This document shows, one piece after another, positions 9,389-18,677 of a stretch of DNA of 62,256 bases; positions within the stretch are counted from its first letter, which is position 1, and each line of letters starts with the position of its first letter. The notes under the pieces are model-generated. The model saw nothing but the letters and a program-made list of their open reading frames with translations, was not told the DNA's origin and ran no database searches. Origin of the DNA: Phycisphaerae bacterium (GTDB taxonomy: Bacteria > Planctomycetota > Phycisphaerae > Phycisphaerales > SM1A02); the NCBI GenBank assembly GCA_016795035.1, contig JAEUIT010000064.1:1-62256 (forward strand), read 5' to 3'. The position numbers were made by a program, and so were the translations under genes.

Positions 9389-11353
9389 TCACTCGACGAT
9401 GCCGCGTTCGCGGAGGAGCGCGACGACGCGCTCCGCGCAGGCTGCAACGCTGAGTTGGTCGCTCCGCACGACGAGATCGGCGTTCGTCGGCCGCTCGAAC
9501 GGCGCGTCGAGACCGGGCACGTCGCGCACCTTTCCGAGCGCGGCGTCGCGATAGAGACCGCTTGGATCGCGCGTACGGCAGTGTTCGAGCGGCGCGTCGA
9601 CATGCACGAGGAAGAAGCGGTCCTTGCCGACGAGCTCGCGGCAACGGTCGCGGGTTTCCGCCTGCGGCGCCGAGAAGGCGCCGACGACGATGAGTCCGGC
9701 GTCGTTCATCAGTCGGGCCAGCTCCATCGAGCGGCGCAGGTTCTCCGAGCGGTCCGCGGCGGTGAAGCCGAGATCGCGCGAGAGGCCGGTGCGCACTGCG
9801 GCGCCGTCGAGAACGATCGCCGTGTTGCCGCGCTCGAAGAGGAGTCGCTCGACCGCCCGCGCGACCGACGACTTGCCCGAGCCCGAGAGGCCCATGAGGA
9901 CGATGGTCGCGGGGCGCTGCCCGAGCCGCGCGCGGCGCTCGTCGAGCGTGACGCTGCTCGCCGTCGGCGTGAGGTGCGACTCGGCGGGATCGTCCCAGTG
10001 GCCGACGTCGCTCGCGACGACCATGCCGCCGCCGAGCGTGCCGGCGCTGATGCGATCGATGACGACGAACGAGCCGGTCGCGCGGTTCTTCTCGTAGGGG
10101 TCGATCGCGATCGGGCGCGACGTGCGCACTTCGACGAGGCCGATCTCGTTTAGGCGAAGCGTGGGGCCGGGCGTCGTCTCGAGCGACTCGATGTCGAGGC
10201 GATGGACGACGCGCACGATCGTCGCGGGGGTCTCGAGGGTCGCGTGGCGGATCAGGTACTCGCGGCCGGGAACGAGCGGCGCGTCCGACATCCAGACGAG
10301 GTTCGCGGTGAAGCGCGTCGAGAGGGTCGGCCGTTGGTCGGGCCGCACGAGCATGTCGCCGCGGGCGCAGTCGATGTCGTCTTCGAGGACGATCGTCGTC
10401 GCCATCGGCACCCGCGCCGAGGAGAGGTCGCGGTCGATCGTCGTGATGCGGGCGACTCTGCTGGTCCGCCCGGACGGCAACGCAAGGATCGGATCGCCGA
10501 CCCGCACTTCGCCCGACGCGACCGAGCCCGCGAGGCCGCGGAAGGACTCGTTGGGTCGTAGCGCGAGCTGCACCGGAAAGCGGAAATCGACGTGATTCGT
10601 GCCGGCGTCGACGGGAAGCGTCTCGAGGAGTTCGAGGACGGACGGCCCGCCGTACCACGGCATGCGGGCTCCGCGGGCGACGACGCTGTCGCCGTCGGTC
10701 GCGACGATCGGCACGAACGCGACGTTCGACGGGGGCAGCTTCGTCGCAAAGGCCTCGAACGCCGCCTTCACCTCGTCAAACCGCGCCTGCGAGAAGCCGA
10801 CCAGGTCCATCTTGTTGATGGCGACGATCGTCTGGCGGATGCCTAACAGCCGCGTGATCGCGGTGTGGCGGCGGGTCTGCGTCGTCACGCCGTAGCGGGC
10901 GTCGATCAGGATGATGGCGAGCTCGGCCGTGCTCGCGCCGGTCGCCATGTTGCGGGTGTACTGCTCGTGGCCGGGGGCGTCGGCGAGGATGAAGCGGCGG
11001 CGGTCGGTCGAGAAGGTGCGGTACGCGACGTCGATCGTGATGCCTTGCTCGCGCTCGGCCTTCAGGCCGTCGGTGAGGAACGCGAGATCGGTCTCTTCGC
11101 CGCGCGTGCCGCGCACCTTGCTGTCGCGTGCCACCGCCTCGAGGACGTCGACGGGGATCGAATCGGTCTCGAGGAGGAGCCGCCCGATGAGCGTGCTCTT
11201 GCCGTCGTCGACGTTGCCGCAGGTGATGAAGCGGAGGAGCTCCTTCCCTTCGTGCGCGGCGAGCCACGAGTCGAGCGACGCGGTCGCGGCGGGGGCGTCG
11301 AGGCGCGCCGTCGCGTCTCCGGCCTGCGTGTGCGTGTCGGAAGGCGTCGACAT
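9389..11353 (-). CDS. cysNC: Bifunctional sulfate adenylyltransferase subunit 1 / APS kinase (CysNC)
   Basis: A 654-residue fusion. The N-terminal GTPase of ATP sulfurylase shows GNVDDGKST (about 46-54), DAPGHEQYTRNM and NKMDL. After translation-factor-like beta barrels, the APS kinase domain starts near residue 484 with GLSGSGKSS and GAAVRTGLSRDLGF. Together with CysD it activates sulfate to APS, and the kinase domain then makes PAPS. The fused CysN-CysC (NodQ-like) form is typical of organisms that make PAPS for reduction or sulfation. It overlaps cysD by one base (TGATG). Its neighbour is a polysaccharide pyruvyl transferase, which hints at surface-glycan sulfation. Confidence 0.95.
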   Translation of the reverse strand: MSTPSDTHTQAGDATARLDAPAATASLDSWLAAHEGKELLRFITCGNVDDGKSTLIGRLLLETDSIPVDVLEAVARDSKVRGTRGEETDLAFLTDGLKAEREQGITIDVAYRTFSTDRRRFILADAPGHEQYTRNMATGASTAELAIILIDARYGVTTQTRRHTAITRLLGIRQTIVAINKMDLVGFSQARFDEVKAAFEAFATKLPPSNVAFVPIVATDGDSVVARGARMPWYGGPSVLELLETLPVDAGTNHVDFRFPVQLALRPNESFRGLAGSVASGEVRVGDPILALPSGRTSRVARITTIDRDLSSARVPMATTIVLEDDIDCARGDMLVRPDQRPTLSTRFTANLVWMSDAPLVPGREYLIRHATLETPATIVRVVHRLDIESLETTPGPTLRLNEIGLVEVRTSRPIAIDPYEKNRATGSFVVIDRISAGTLGGGMVVASDVGHWDDPAESHLTPTASSVTLDERRARLGQRPATIVLMGLSGSGKSSVARAVERLLFERGNTAIVLDGAAVRTGLSRDLGFTAADRSENLRRSMELARLMNDAGLIVVGAFSAPQAETRDRCRELVGKDRFFLVHVDAPLEHCRTRDPSGLYRDAALGKVRDVPGLDAPFERPTNADLVVRSDQLSVAACAERVVALLRERGIVE

Positions 11354-12339
11354 CAGAAGTAGCCCTCGCGCTTCTTCTCTTCCATGCTGCCGGCGGCGTC
11401 GTGGTCGATGACGCGCCCTTGCCGCTCGGAGTAGCGGCTCGCCAGGAGTTCGAGGATCACGTCGTCAAGCGTCGCGGCCGAACTCTCGAGCGCGCCCGTG
11501 AGCGGCCAGCACCCGAGCGTGCGGAAGCGGATGCGGCGCATCACCGGCGTCTCGCCCGGCTTCAGCGGCACGCGGTCGTCGTCCATCATGAGGAGCGTGC
11601 CGCCGCGCTCGATCGTCGGACGCTCCTTCGCGAAGTAGAGCGGCACGACCGGCAGCTTCTCGCGGCGGATGTAGAGCCAGACGTCGAGCTCGGTCCAGCT
11701 CGAGAGCGGGAAGACGCGCATGCTCTCGCCGGGGCGGAGACGTGTGTTCCAGAGGTTCCAGAGTTCGGGGCGCTGCGTGCGCGGGTCCCAGCGGCCGTTC
11801 TCGTCGCGGAGCGAGAAGACGCGCTCCTTCGCCCGCGAACGCTCCTCGTCGCGGCGCGCGCCGCCGAACGCGGCGTCGTAGCGGCCGATCGCGAGCGCCT
11901 GTCGCAGGGCCTGCGTCTTCATGATGTCGGTGTGGACGCGCGAGCCATGCGTGATCGGGCCGACACCGGCGCGGACGCCGTCGTCGTTGCGATGGATGAG
12001 GAGGTCGACGCCGAGTTCGTCGCGGACGTAGCCGTCGCGATAGGCGTACATCTCCTTGAACTTCCAGCCCGTGTCGATGTGGAGGATCGGGAAGGGCACC
12101 CGCCCCGGCGCGAACGCCTTGCGGGCGAGGTGCAGCATCGCGGTCGAGTCCTTGCCGACCGAATAGAGCATCACCGGCCGCTCGAAGCACGCGGCCGTGT
12201 CGCGGATGATCTGGATCGCTTCCGCCTCGAGGACATCGAGGTGGGGAAGCGGGCTATGCAGCGAGGCGATGGGCGGCACGGTGGGCTCGGGGGGGACGCG
12301 GGGGTGGGGATCATCGCGTACGTGAGCACGACGCGCCAA
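11353..12339 (-). CDS. cysD: Sulfate adenylyltransferase subunit 2 (CysD)
   Basis: CysD is the catalytic subunit of GTP-driven ATP sulfurylase. The PP-loop [13 protein letters not shown] lies near residue 58, and [17 protein letters not shown] and [16 protein letters not shown] are classic CysD blocks, the latter contacting substrate. The C-terminal [10 protein letters not shown] is also family-typical. The start is unclear: the frame opens with a TTG at 12339 and a GTG occurs at 12279, which would give a more usual length; neither has a good ribosome-binding site. It lies 37 bases after the pyruvyl transferase stop and is coupled to cysNC. Confidence 0.93.
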   Translation of the reverse strand: MARRAHVRDDPHPRVPPEPTVPPIASLHSPLPHLDVLEAEAIQIIRDTAACFERPVMLYSVGKDSTAMLHLARKAFAPGRVPFPILHIDTGWKFKEMYAYRDGYVRDELGVDLLIHRNDDGVRAGVGPITHGSRVHTDIMKTQALRQALAIGRYDAAFGGARRDEERSRAKERVFSLRDENGRWDPRTQRPELWNLWNTRLRPGESMRVFPLSSWTELDVWLYIRREKLPVVPLYFAKERPTIERGGTLLMMDDDRVPLKPGETPVMRRIRFRTLGCWPLTGALESSAATLDDVILELLASRYSERQGRVIDHDAAGSMEEKKREGYF

Positions 12340-12376
12340 GGGTCGACACGCGATCGACGTCGCCTAAGTACTCGAT

Positions 12377-13210
12377 TCACGAGCTCGACGCGACTGTCAC
12401 GGCCTGCCGTAGCGACTGCCGCAGCGCGACCGTGTCGATGCGCCGGGGGCGGATCGAGGCGGCCCAGCGTTCCGCCTTCGCCAACTGCGACAGTCGGAAG
12501 GTCTCGGGGGCGACGCCGATCGACGAGAACCAGTCGAGCCATTTGAAGCGCGCGAGTCGGCCATGGAAGCCGGGCCACCACGCCCACGGCACGCCGTACG
12601 CGTACGCGACGATCGCGCCGTGGAGCGACTGGCAGAAGACGAAGCGGCACTTGCAGATGTCGCCCACGACCTCGCGCCAGTCGCGGCGCGGGTCGATGAT
12701 CGTGTGCCCGGAGCGATAGGGGTCGAAGAGGAAGTCGCGGAGGCGCCGGCGCGTGGTCGAGTGATGGACGACGACACCGACCGGACCGGAGGTCGTGGGG
12801 GAGAGGGGATGCAGTTCAGGCAAGAGGACGCCGGGATCGCCGAGGACGTCGCACTTCACCCCGAGGAGTTCGCGCGTCTTCTCGCCGCGAAGCGCCAAGA
12901 CGACGTGATCCTTGCGCGCGGGAAGGCCGTAGTGCGGATCGACGCCGGACCCCCAAATGACTGCCCGTTGGAAGGCGTCGGCGTAACGGATGATGCTGCC
13001 CGGGCCGAGGAGGACGCAGCGGTCGTCCTTCGCAGCCTTGCGAAGCCGCGTGCCCAGAACATCGGTCACGATGTCGGGACCGATCGCGTCGCCGAAGTTC
13101 GGGACGGCATCCCACCAGAAGAGAGAGTCGACGCGGATCTTGTCTTCCCGTTCTTGTTCCATGAGCTGGCTCTTCGGTTGGCCGAGGGGCGACGAGGTCG
13201 GCGAAGTCAT
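12377..13210 (-). CDS. Polysaccharide pyruvyl transferase family protein
   Basis: A 277-residue protein of the WcaK/CsaB-like family that adds ketal-linked pyruvate to glycans. Diagnostic features are NFGDAIGPDIV near the N-terminus, the GPGSII and WGSGVDP glycine-rich turns, and CQSLHGAIVAYAYGVP in the C-terminal half, with the family's conserved H-G. ATG 13210 is used; ATG 13162 (MEQEREDK) is an alternative that removes a poorly conserved leader. It is the first gene of a minus-strand unit with cysD and cysNC, and is divergent from a glycosyltransferase. The acceptor glycan is probably the exopolysaccharide, by inference. Confidence 0.85.
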   Translation of the reverse strand: MTSPTSSPLGQPKSQLMEQEREDKIRVDSLFWWDAVPNFGDAIGPDIVTDVLGTRLRKAAKDDRCVLLGPGSIIRYADAFQRAVIWGSGVDPHYGLPARKDHVVLALRGEKTRELLGVKCDVLGDPGVLLPELHPLSPTTSGPVGVVVHHSTTRRRLRDFLFDPYRSGHTIIDPRRDWREVVGDICKCRFVFCQSLHGAIVAYAYGVPWAWWPGFHGRLARFKWLDWFSSIGVAPETFRLSQLAKAERWAASIRPRRIDTVALRQSLRQAVTVASSS

Positions 13211-13362
13211 GCGCCGATCTCCTATCGGCGACGGAGACGTGGGGCGGTGTGCGAAACGAGCGGCTTTCCGGCCCCGTCGCGGCCGTCCGCGTGGATCCTT
13301 TCGATGGATTCGGGGTTCGCGGAACGCCGATAGGCGACCCTTCGGGCCCGGTGGACCTCGGC

Positions 13363-14424
13363 ATGCTGAGTTACGAGATCGTGATCGCCACGCGGAATCG
13401 ACCGGACGCGCTTGCGCTCTCGGTCCCGCGTCTCCTGACCCAGACGCATCCGCCTGCCCGGATCGTCATCGTCGACTCGAGCGACGAGCACCAGAAGGTC
13501 GCGGAGGTTGTCGATCCCATCGCCGCCCGCGCCGCAATCCCCATCGACCTGATCCATGGTCCGCGCGGTGCGTCGGTGCAGCGGAATGTCGGATTGGAGC
13601 GCGTCACCGCGCCGGTCGTGATCTTTCCCGATGACGACTCGATCTTCGCCCCGAACGCGGCGGAAGAGATCCTGCGCGTCTACACCCTCGACACCGCGGG
13701 AACGATCGGTGGCGTCTGCGCGGCGCCGACCGTCGTCTGGCCCGACGCCGATGTCCCGCCCGGGCGGGCCACGATCGCCGCCGACGGTCGCTCGACCCGC
13801 GAACGCATCCGCACGCTCCTCGAAGGGCCGCGCACGAAGCTCGAGCGTCTCGCCTTCCCGAATCCCTTCGTGACGCTCGGCCAGTCCTTCTGGCCCTCGT
13901 GGACCTTTCCCGAGTGGTTCTCGCAGTTCGACGTCGTGCCGGTCGAGTGGATGACCGGCTTCCGCATGAGCTTCCGCACCGACGCGATCCGGCGGGTGCG
14001 CTTCGACGAGCGGCTTCGCAACTACAGCCTCTTCGAGGATGCCGACGCGAGCTTCGCGGTGATGCAAGGGACGATGGTCGTCGGCGCGCGGCTCGCGCGG
14101 ATCTATCACGACAAGGCGCCGGGGGAGCGGGGCGACCCGCGCACCATGGGCGTGATCCAACTCCTGAACCGGTCGTACGTCGTCTGCAAGAACTCGCCGC
14201 CCGGCCATCCCGCGCGACGGCAGCTCGTCCGGCACAGTCGGTACAAGGTCTGGCAGTATCGGATGGGCGCCCGTAACGACGCCGCGCGGGCGCGGCACTT
14301 GGGCGCGAAGGCGACGCTCGACGCCGTGCGCGAGTTTGCGGTGGCGCCGTCTGCAAATGCCGGAACCATCTATGAAGCGTGGCTTCCGAAGCTCCTGCCC
14401 CCGCGGCCGGCGGCGCCCGCCTGA
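13363..14424 (+). CDS. Family 2 glycosyltransferase
   Basis: A 353-residue GT-A glycosyltransferase. The N-terminal YEIVIATRNRP strand, VIVDSSD and the metal-binding FPDDDS motif near residue 90 are typical of family 2. VEWMTGFRMSFR and LFEDADASF match the acceptor-side D/E-D motif. ATG 13363 is preferred because the conserved fold begins immediately after it; earlier in-frame starts (GTG 13351, or 13249) would add unconserved sequence. It faces away from the pyruvyl transferase gene. Donor and acceptor sugars cannot be told from sequence. Confidence 0.88.
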   Translation: MLSYEIVIATRNRPDALALSVPRLLTQTHPPARIVIVDSSDEHQKVAEVVDPIAARAAIPIDLIHGPRGASVQRNVGLERVTAPVVIFPDDDSIFAPNAAEEILRVYTLDTAGTIGGVCAAPTVVWPDADVPPGRATIAADGRSTRERIRTLLEGPRTKLERLAFPNPFVTLGQSFWPSWTFPEWFSQFDVVPVEWMTGFRMSFRTDAIRRVRFDERLRNYSLFEDADASFAVMQGTMVVGARLARIYHDKAPGERGDPRTMGVIQLLNRSYVVCKNSPPGHPARRQLVRHSRYKVWQYRMGARNDAARARHLGAKATLDAVREFAVAPSANAGTIYEAWLPKLLPPRPAAPA

Positions 14425-14925
14425 CCCGACCCGAGCGGCCCCCGGAACCCGGCCAGCGCTCGCCCGCCGCGCCAGCTCGGCACGTTTTGACACACCGTGG
14501 CGAGGAATCGCCAGCTTTCTCGTGTCGTGTCGGCGCTCGCCTCGAAATCGGTGCTAGGTTCGGGTGCCGCGAACTCGGCTATCGGGCGCGCGGCGCTGTC
14601 CAGTGTGCATGTGTCCTTGGTTCGTCACGTCGGGTGCGGGTCGCCCCGGATGTCGCTCGCGCGTGACGATCGGTGGACACAAGGCGAGAGTGTCGGAAGC
14701 GCGGTGCGGGCTTCCGGGGCTTGAGCTCCGACGAGTTGGGTGACGATCGCGCGAGTCGCGGAGTGGCGTCTCGCGCTCTCGAGGGGTGCAAGGGAAAAGG
14801 GCGTGTACGCCCGTCGAAGGATCTCCGGCCGACGCTCGCAGAGAGTCGTCGCGCGCGTGTCTCACTCGTCGACCTGCCGGTCGCCGAGGCTGTGACCGGT
14901 GCGCGAGTGGCCTTCGGAGTCCTCG
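14425..14925. other. 501-bp intergenic region without a recognised gene
   Basis: No frame here has coding character in the style of its neighbours. A perfect TTGACA occurs at 14487 without a matching -10, and a TAGGTT at 14555 has no -35. The region presumably holds the promoter of the short anchored protein downstream. Confidence 0.35.
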
Positions 14926-15480
14926 ATGCGGTTGACGGTCTCGTTCAAACTCGCGGCTCTCCCGCGTGCCCTTGGCCTTTGCCGCCGGGGTGCCGTCAGC
15001 GCTGTCGTCGGCGTTCTCGGGAGCGTGCTCGTCGCCAGCGCCCCGGCGCGGGCCGAGGCGCTTCGGCCTGAGGACCTCCGGCCCACGCCCGTCCACGGCG
15101 CAACGACCGTTCGCGAACTCGTGACGGAGATGGCGCTCGCCGCGCTCGCCCCGCACGACGCGCCGCCGCGGCGACCGGTCGTCGACCTCGTGCGGCGACC
15201 GACGTTCGCGATCGCTCCGCGCCGCGAGTGGGGATCGGCGATGCCCGGTCTCGCGCCGACCGCGCCTCCGGTGTGGGACGTCTCCGTCTTCGCCGGCATC
15301 GTGCGCCGCACGGCGCCGGCGACGCGCGTCCGCGACGACCGCGCGCATCACGTCGAACATCGAGCCGGCACCGACGACACGAGCGACCTCGTCGTCGTGG
15401 CGTTTCCGCCGCCACTCTGGATCGCGCTCATCGGGCTCGGCGTCGCCGCCGGCGCGCGGCGACGGGCGACCGCGCGCTAG
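14926..15480 (+). CDS. Short secreted protein with PEP-CTERM-like C-terminus
   Basis: A 184-residue protein of unknown function. A signal peptide (about residues 1-45, ending ASAPARAEA) is followed by an Arg/Pro-rich region with no family match I recognise. The last 30 residues mirror the tail of the four paralogs at 20445-24206: a short Pro-containing segment (VVAFPPPLW), a hydrophobic helix (IALIGLGVAAGA) and an Arg cluster (RRRATAR). That is the tripartite layout of exosortase signals, but with FPPP in place of VPVP. ATG 14926 is chosen because GGAG lies six bases upstream; a GTG at 14899 is less likely. Probable exosortase substrate, by inference. Confidence 0.65.
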   Translation: MRLTVSFKLAALPRALGLCRRGAVSAVVGVLGSVLVASAPARAEALRPEDLRPTPVHGATTVRELVTEMALAALAPHDAPPRRPVVDLVRRPTFAIAPRREWGSAMPGLAPTAPPVWDVSVFAGIVRRTAPATRVRDDRAHHVEHRAGTDDTSDLVVVAFPPPLWIALIGLGVAAGARRRATAR

Positions 15481-15486
15481 ACCGAG

Positions 15487-16566
15487 CTACCTCGCCGCCT
15501 GCACGAGTCGCTCCGCGAGTCGCGGCGGCGCGACGATGATGCCGTGATTCCCCGAGAGCGTGAGGCCGCGTCCGAAGTCGAGCGGCTCGCCGCGCAGGTC
15601 GCAGACGGTGCAGCCCGCCTCGAGCGCGAGACGCACGCCGGCCGCGTGATCCCAGACGCACTCGTGCCGCACGCGGCCGTCGGCGGTCGCCTTCGGGATG
15701 CGCAGGTAGGCGTCGGCCCTGCCGGCTGCAACGACGAGATACTTGCCGCAGCTGTCCATCCGTATCGGCGGCGCGAGCTCGCCGACGCGCCGCGCGAGGT
15801 CGCTCGCGCCGTCGGCGTCGCCATGGGCCGCCTCGACCGACAGCGCGAGGCGAATCGGATCGCCGGGGCGCCAGTCGTATGCGTTCACCGTGTGCGCGGC
15901 GCCGCCTGCGAGCGAGGCGATGCGGGCGCCGCTTCCGCCCGCCGCGACGGCGATCACGCCCGGCGCGGTCGGCGTCGTGACGTCGGCGCCCGCCAGATCG
16001 AGCCGCGGACACGCGACGGCGGATTCCTGCGGCACGCCGCGCTCGAGCCACGAGAGCGCGATCGCGTACTGCCCGCCGCGCAGGAAGCCCTTCGTGCCGT
16101 CGACCGGGTCGAGCGTCCAGCATGCCGCGGTGAGCGGATCGGCGCGCGGGGCGGCGAGCGCGTCGAGGATCTCGTCCGCTTCGATGCCTTCCTCGGCGGC
16201 GTTGGCTGCAACGACGACTTGCTGCAGAAGCGCCGCGTTCGCCGGATCGCGCAGGATCTCGTCCGACTCCTCGCCGAGGAGCCGCGCGCCCCCGAGCAGG
16301 TGGTCGAGGAGCCGTACGACGATCGCCTGGCTCGCGAAGTCGGCGATCGTGACCGGGCTCTTGTCGTCTTTCGCGACGGCGCCGCTCGAGGCAGGGAGTT
16401 GCCGCGCGGTTTCGGTGACGCGCGCCGCCGCGCGGACGGCCGCGAACGCGGCGGCGAGCCGCTGCTGGCCGCGTTCGCCCGTCAGTTCGCCGGCGCGGCT
16501 GTGCGCGCCGTGCACGTCTCGCGCCCCGTCGCCGGACCCGACCCCTCCCGACGCGTCGTCAGTCAT
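15487..16566 (-). CDS. Inositol-monophosphatase-family phosphatase, 3'(2'),5'-bisphosphate nucleotidase-like
   Basis: A 359-residue member of the lithium-sensitive phosphatase family. Metal-binding motifs are GEESDE near residue 97, WTLDPVDGTKGF near 150 and a distal WDHAAG. The WTxDPxDGTKGF form resembles Hal2/CysQ enzymes, which hydrolyse 3'-phosphoadenosine 5'-phosphate (PAP) and PAPS. That would clear the by-product of PAPS use and fits the cysD/cysNC genes nearby. An inositol or fructose phosphatase is possible but less likely. Start ATG 16566 overlaps the recQ stop (ATGA), so it is co-transcribed with recQ. It converges with the short anchored protein, six bases apart. Confidence 0.85.
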   Translation of the reverse strand: MTDDASGGVGSGDGARDVHGAHSRAGELTGERGQQRLAAAFAAVRAAARVTETARQLPASSGAVAKDDKSPVTIADFASQAIVVRLLDHLLGGARLLGEESDEILRDPANAALLQQVVVAANAAEEGIEADEILDALAAPRADPLTAACWTLDPVDGTKGFLRGGQYAIALSWLERGVPQESAVACPRLDLAGADVTTPTAPGVIAVAAGGSGARIASLAGGAAHTVNAYDWRPGDPIRLALSVEAAHGDADGASDLARRVGELAPPIRMDSCGKYLVVAAGRADAYLRIPKATADGRVRHECVWDHAAGVRLALEAGCTVCDLRGEPLDFGRGLTLSGNHGIIVAPPRLAERLVQAAR

Positions 16567-18596
16567 GCCTCATGCTCCCAGCCGCTCGTGATGTCGCACG
16601 CGAGACCGTGCAGGCGGCAATGCTCGCGCACCTCTTCGAGGAAGGTCTCGCCGTAGTCCGCGCGCTTCCGTTGGCCGACGCCGCGGATCGTCGCGAAGCG
16701 TTCGAGGGTCGAGGGGCGCACGCGGGCGATGTCGCGGAGCGTCGCGTCGTTGAAGACGACGTACGGCGGCTTGCCCATCGCCTGCGCGAGCGTGCGGCGC
16801 AGTTCGCGCAGGCGTTCGAAGAGCCCCTTGTCGACGCCGGTCCAGCTCGCGTCGGCGACCGCCGAGCGCGTCGCCTTCGAGCGAACTCGCGGGCGCAACA
16901 GCGTGACGTCACAGTGGCCCTTGAGGACGGGGAGCGACGCGTCCGTCAACGTGATCACCGGGCGGTCGCCGCCGGTCGACGCGAGGAGCCCCTGGTTCAC
17001 CAGCTGATGGATCAGGTTCTTGATGACGGCGACGGGCCGATCGCGCATGAGTCCGTAGACCGACAGCTGGTCGTGGCCGCACGTGCGCACGAGGTCGCTC
17101 GCGCCGCCGTGGAGGACGTCGGCGAGATGCGTGACGCCGAAGCGCTGCCCGACCCGCGCCACCGCCGACAGCACCTGCCGCGCGGCGAGCGTCGAGTCGA
17201 CGAGTAGCTCGATCTCGCCGAGGCACGCGTCGCAGGCGCCGCACGGACCTTTCGAACTCGGCCAGTCCTGGCCGAAGTACTCGACGAGCGCGCGATGCCG
17301 ACAGCCGACCGACACGCATAGCCGCTGCATCTGACGCAAGAGCGCGAGCTGCGCGTCGAGGCTCTCCGCGTTGCCGCCGGCGGCGCCGCCCTCGGGATCG
17401 TCGTCGTCGGGGACGGCGATCGACTCGTCGTGCGAGCGGCGCATCAGCCTCTCCCAGCGGAGCGCGTCGGCGGGGGAGTGCAGCAGCACGCACTCCGCCT
17501 CGAGGCCGTCGCGACCGGCGCGGCCCGTCTCCTGCTGGTAGTGCTCGATCGACTTCGGCATCGTCGCGTGGACCACGCAGCGCACGTCGCCGCGGTCGAT
17601 GCCCATGCCGAACGCGACGGTCGCGACGACGACGTCGAGGCGCTCCTCGGCGAACGCGTCCTGCGTGCGATGGCGCGTGTCGGCGTCGAGTCCGGCGTGA
17701 TAGCACGCGGCATGCATGCCGGCCTTGCGCAGCGCCTCGGCCATCGACTCGGTCTCGCGGCGCGAGAGGCAATAGACGATCGCCGCCTCGCCCGCATGGC
17801 GGCGAAGGGCCTCGATCGTCTGCGCGACCGGGTCCAGTCGCGGCACGATGCGGTAGGTGAGGTTCGGTCGGTCGAAGTTGCCGACGAGTTCGATCGGGTC
17901 GCGCAGGCTGAGCTGCGCCGCGATGTCGGCGCGCACGCGCGGCGTGGCGGTCGCGGTGAACGCGTGGATCGACGCCCGCGGGAAGGCGTCGCGAAGCCGC
18001 GCCATCTGCCGGTACTCGGGGCGGAAGTCGTGGCCCCATTGGCTGATGCAGTGGGCCTCGTCGATCGCGAAGTTGCTGACGCCGGTGCGACGGAGGAAGG
18101 CGACGAAGGCGTCGGACGCGAGCCGCTCGGGCGACACGAAGAGGAGGCGATACTTGCCTTCGGAGAGTCCGACGCGCACGGCGGCGCGCTCGTCGTCGGT
18201 CATGCCGCTATGGATCGCGGCGGCGGGATAGCCGCAGGCGATGAGGCCGTCGACCTGATCCTTCATGAGGGCGATGAGCGGGCTGACGACGACGTCGAGG
18301 CGGCCCGCGACGAGCGGCGGCAACTGATAGCAGAGGCTCTTGCCGCCGCCGGTCGGCAGGACGACGAGCGTGTCTCGATTGGCGAGGCCCGCCGCGATCG
18401 CCTGACTCTGAAGCGGGCGCAGCGAGTCGTAGCCGAAGTGCCGCTTGAGAAGGTCGTGGACGCGCGCGGAGGTCGGCGCGTCTAAGGCGAGCGCGCTCGA
18501 AGCGCGCGCAGGGGAGTCGTCGGCCTCGAGCGGACTCGCTCGGGCACCGGACGCCTCCTGCGTCGCGTTCGCATCCATTCGAACCGGAGCCGGCAC
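16563..18596 (-). CDS. recQ: ATP-dependent DNA helicase RecQ
   Basis: A 677-residue superfamily-2 helicase. It has Walker A LPTGGGKSLCYQLP near 80-93, the DEAH box in AIDEAHCISQWGHDFRPEY, motif VI QETGRAGRDG, and the RecQ zinc-binding Cys set (CGACDAC). A winged-helix region and a C-terminal HRDC domain (about 590-660, ATLRDIARVRPSTLERFATI) follow. All hallmark motifs are intact. It unwinds DNA in recombination and fork repair. The roughly 40-residue Ala/Ser-rich leader before the helicase core may mean translation starts slightly later than ATG 18596. Confidence 0.95.
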   Translation of the reverse strand: MPAPVRMDANATQEASGARASPLEADDSPARASSALALDAPTSARVHDLLKRHFGYDSLRPLQSQAIAAGLANRDTLVVLPTGGGKSLCYQLPPLVAGRLDVVVSPLIALMKDQVDGLIACGYPAAAIHSGMTDDERAAVRVGLSEGKYRLLFVSPERLASDAFVAFLRRTGVSNFAIDEAHCISQWGHDFRPEYRQMARLRDAFPRASIHAFTATATPRVRADIAAQLSLRDPIELVGNFDRPNLTYRIVPRLDPVAQTIEALRRHAGEAAIVYCLSRRETESMAEALRKAGMHAACYHAGLDADTRHRTQDAFAEERLDVVVATVAFGMGIDRGDVRCVVHATMPKSIEHYQQETGRAGRDGLEAECVLLHSPADALRWERLMRRSHDESIAVPDDDDPEGGAAGGNAESLDAQLALLRQMQRLCVSVGCRHRALVEYFGQDWPSSKGPCGACDACLGEIELLVDSTLAARQVLSAVARVGQRFGVTHLADVLHGGASDLVRTCGHDQLSVYGLMRDRPVAVIKNLIHQLVNQGLLASTGGDRPVITLTDASLPVLKGHCDVTLLRPRVRSKATRSAVADASWTGVDKGLFERLRELRRTLAQAMGKPPYVVFNDATLRDIARVRPSTLERFATIRGVGQRKRADYGETFLEEVREHCRLHGLACDITSGWEHEA

Positions 18597-18677
18597 GCGG
18601 GCAGGATACTTGCGGCCGGAGGCTTCGACGAAAAGGACTGCGCTTTTGTCGGGTGCGGAATTTCTGCCGGACGGAGA

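Noticed and set aside
14487..14492. Perfect TTGACA that could be a -35 box
   Set aside because: No acceptable -10 at 16-18 bases; a single hexamer is not enough.
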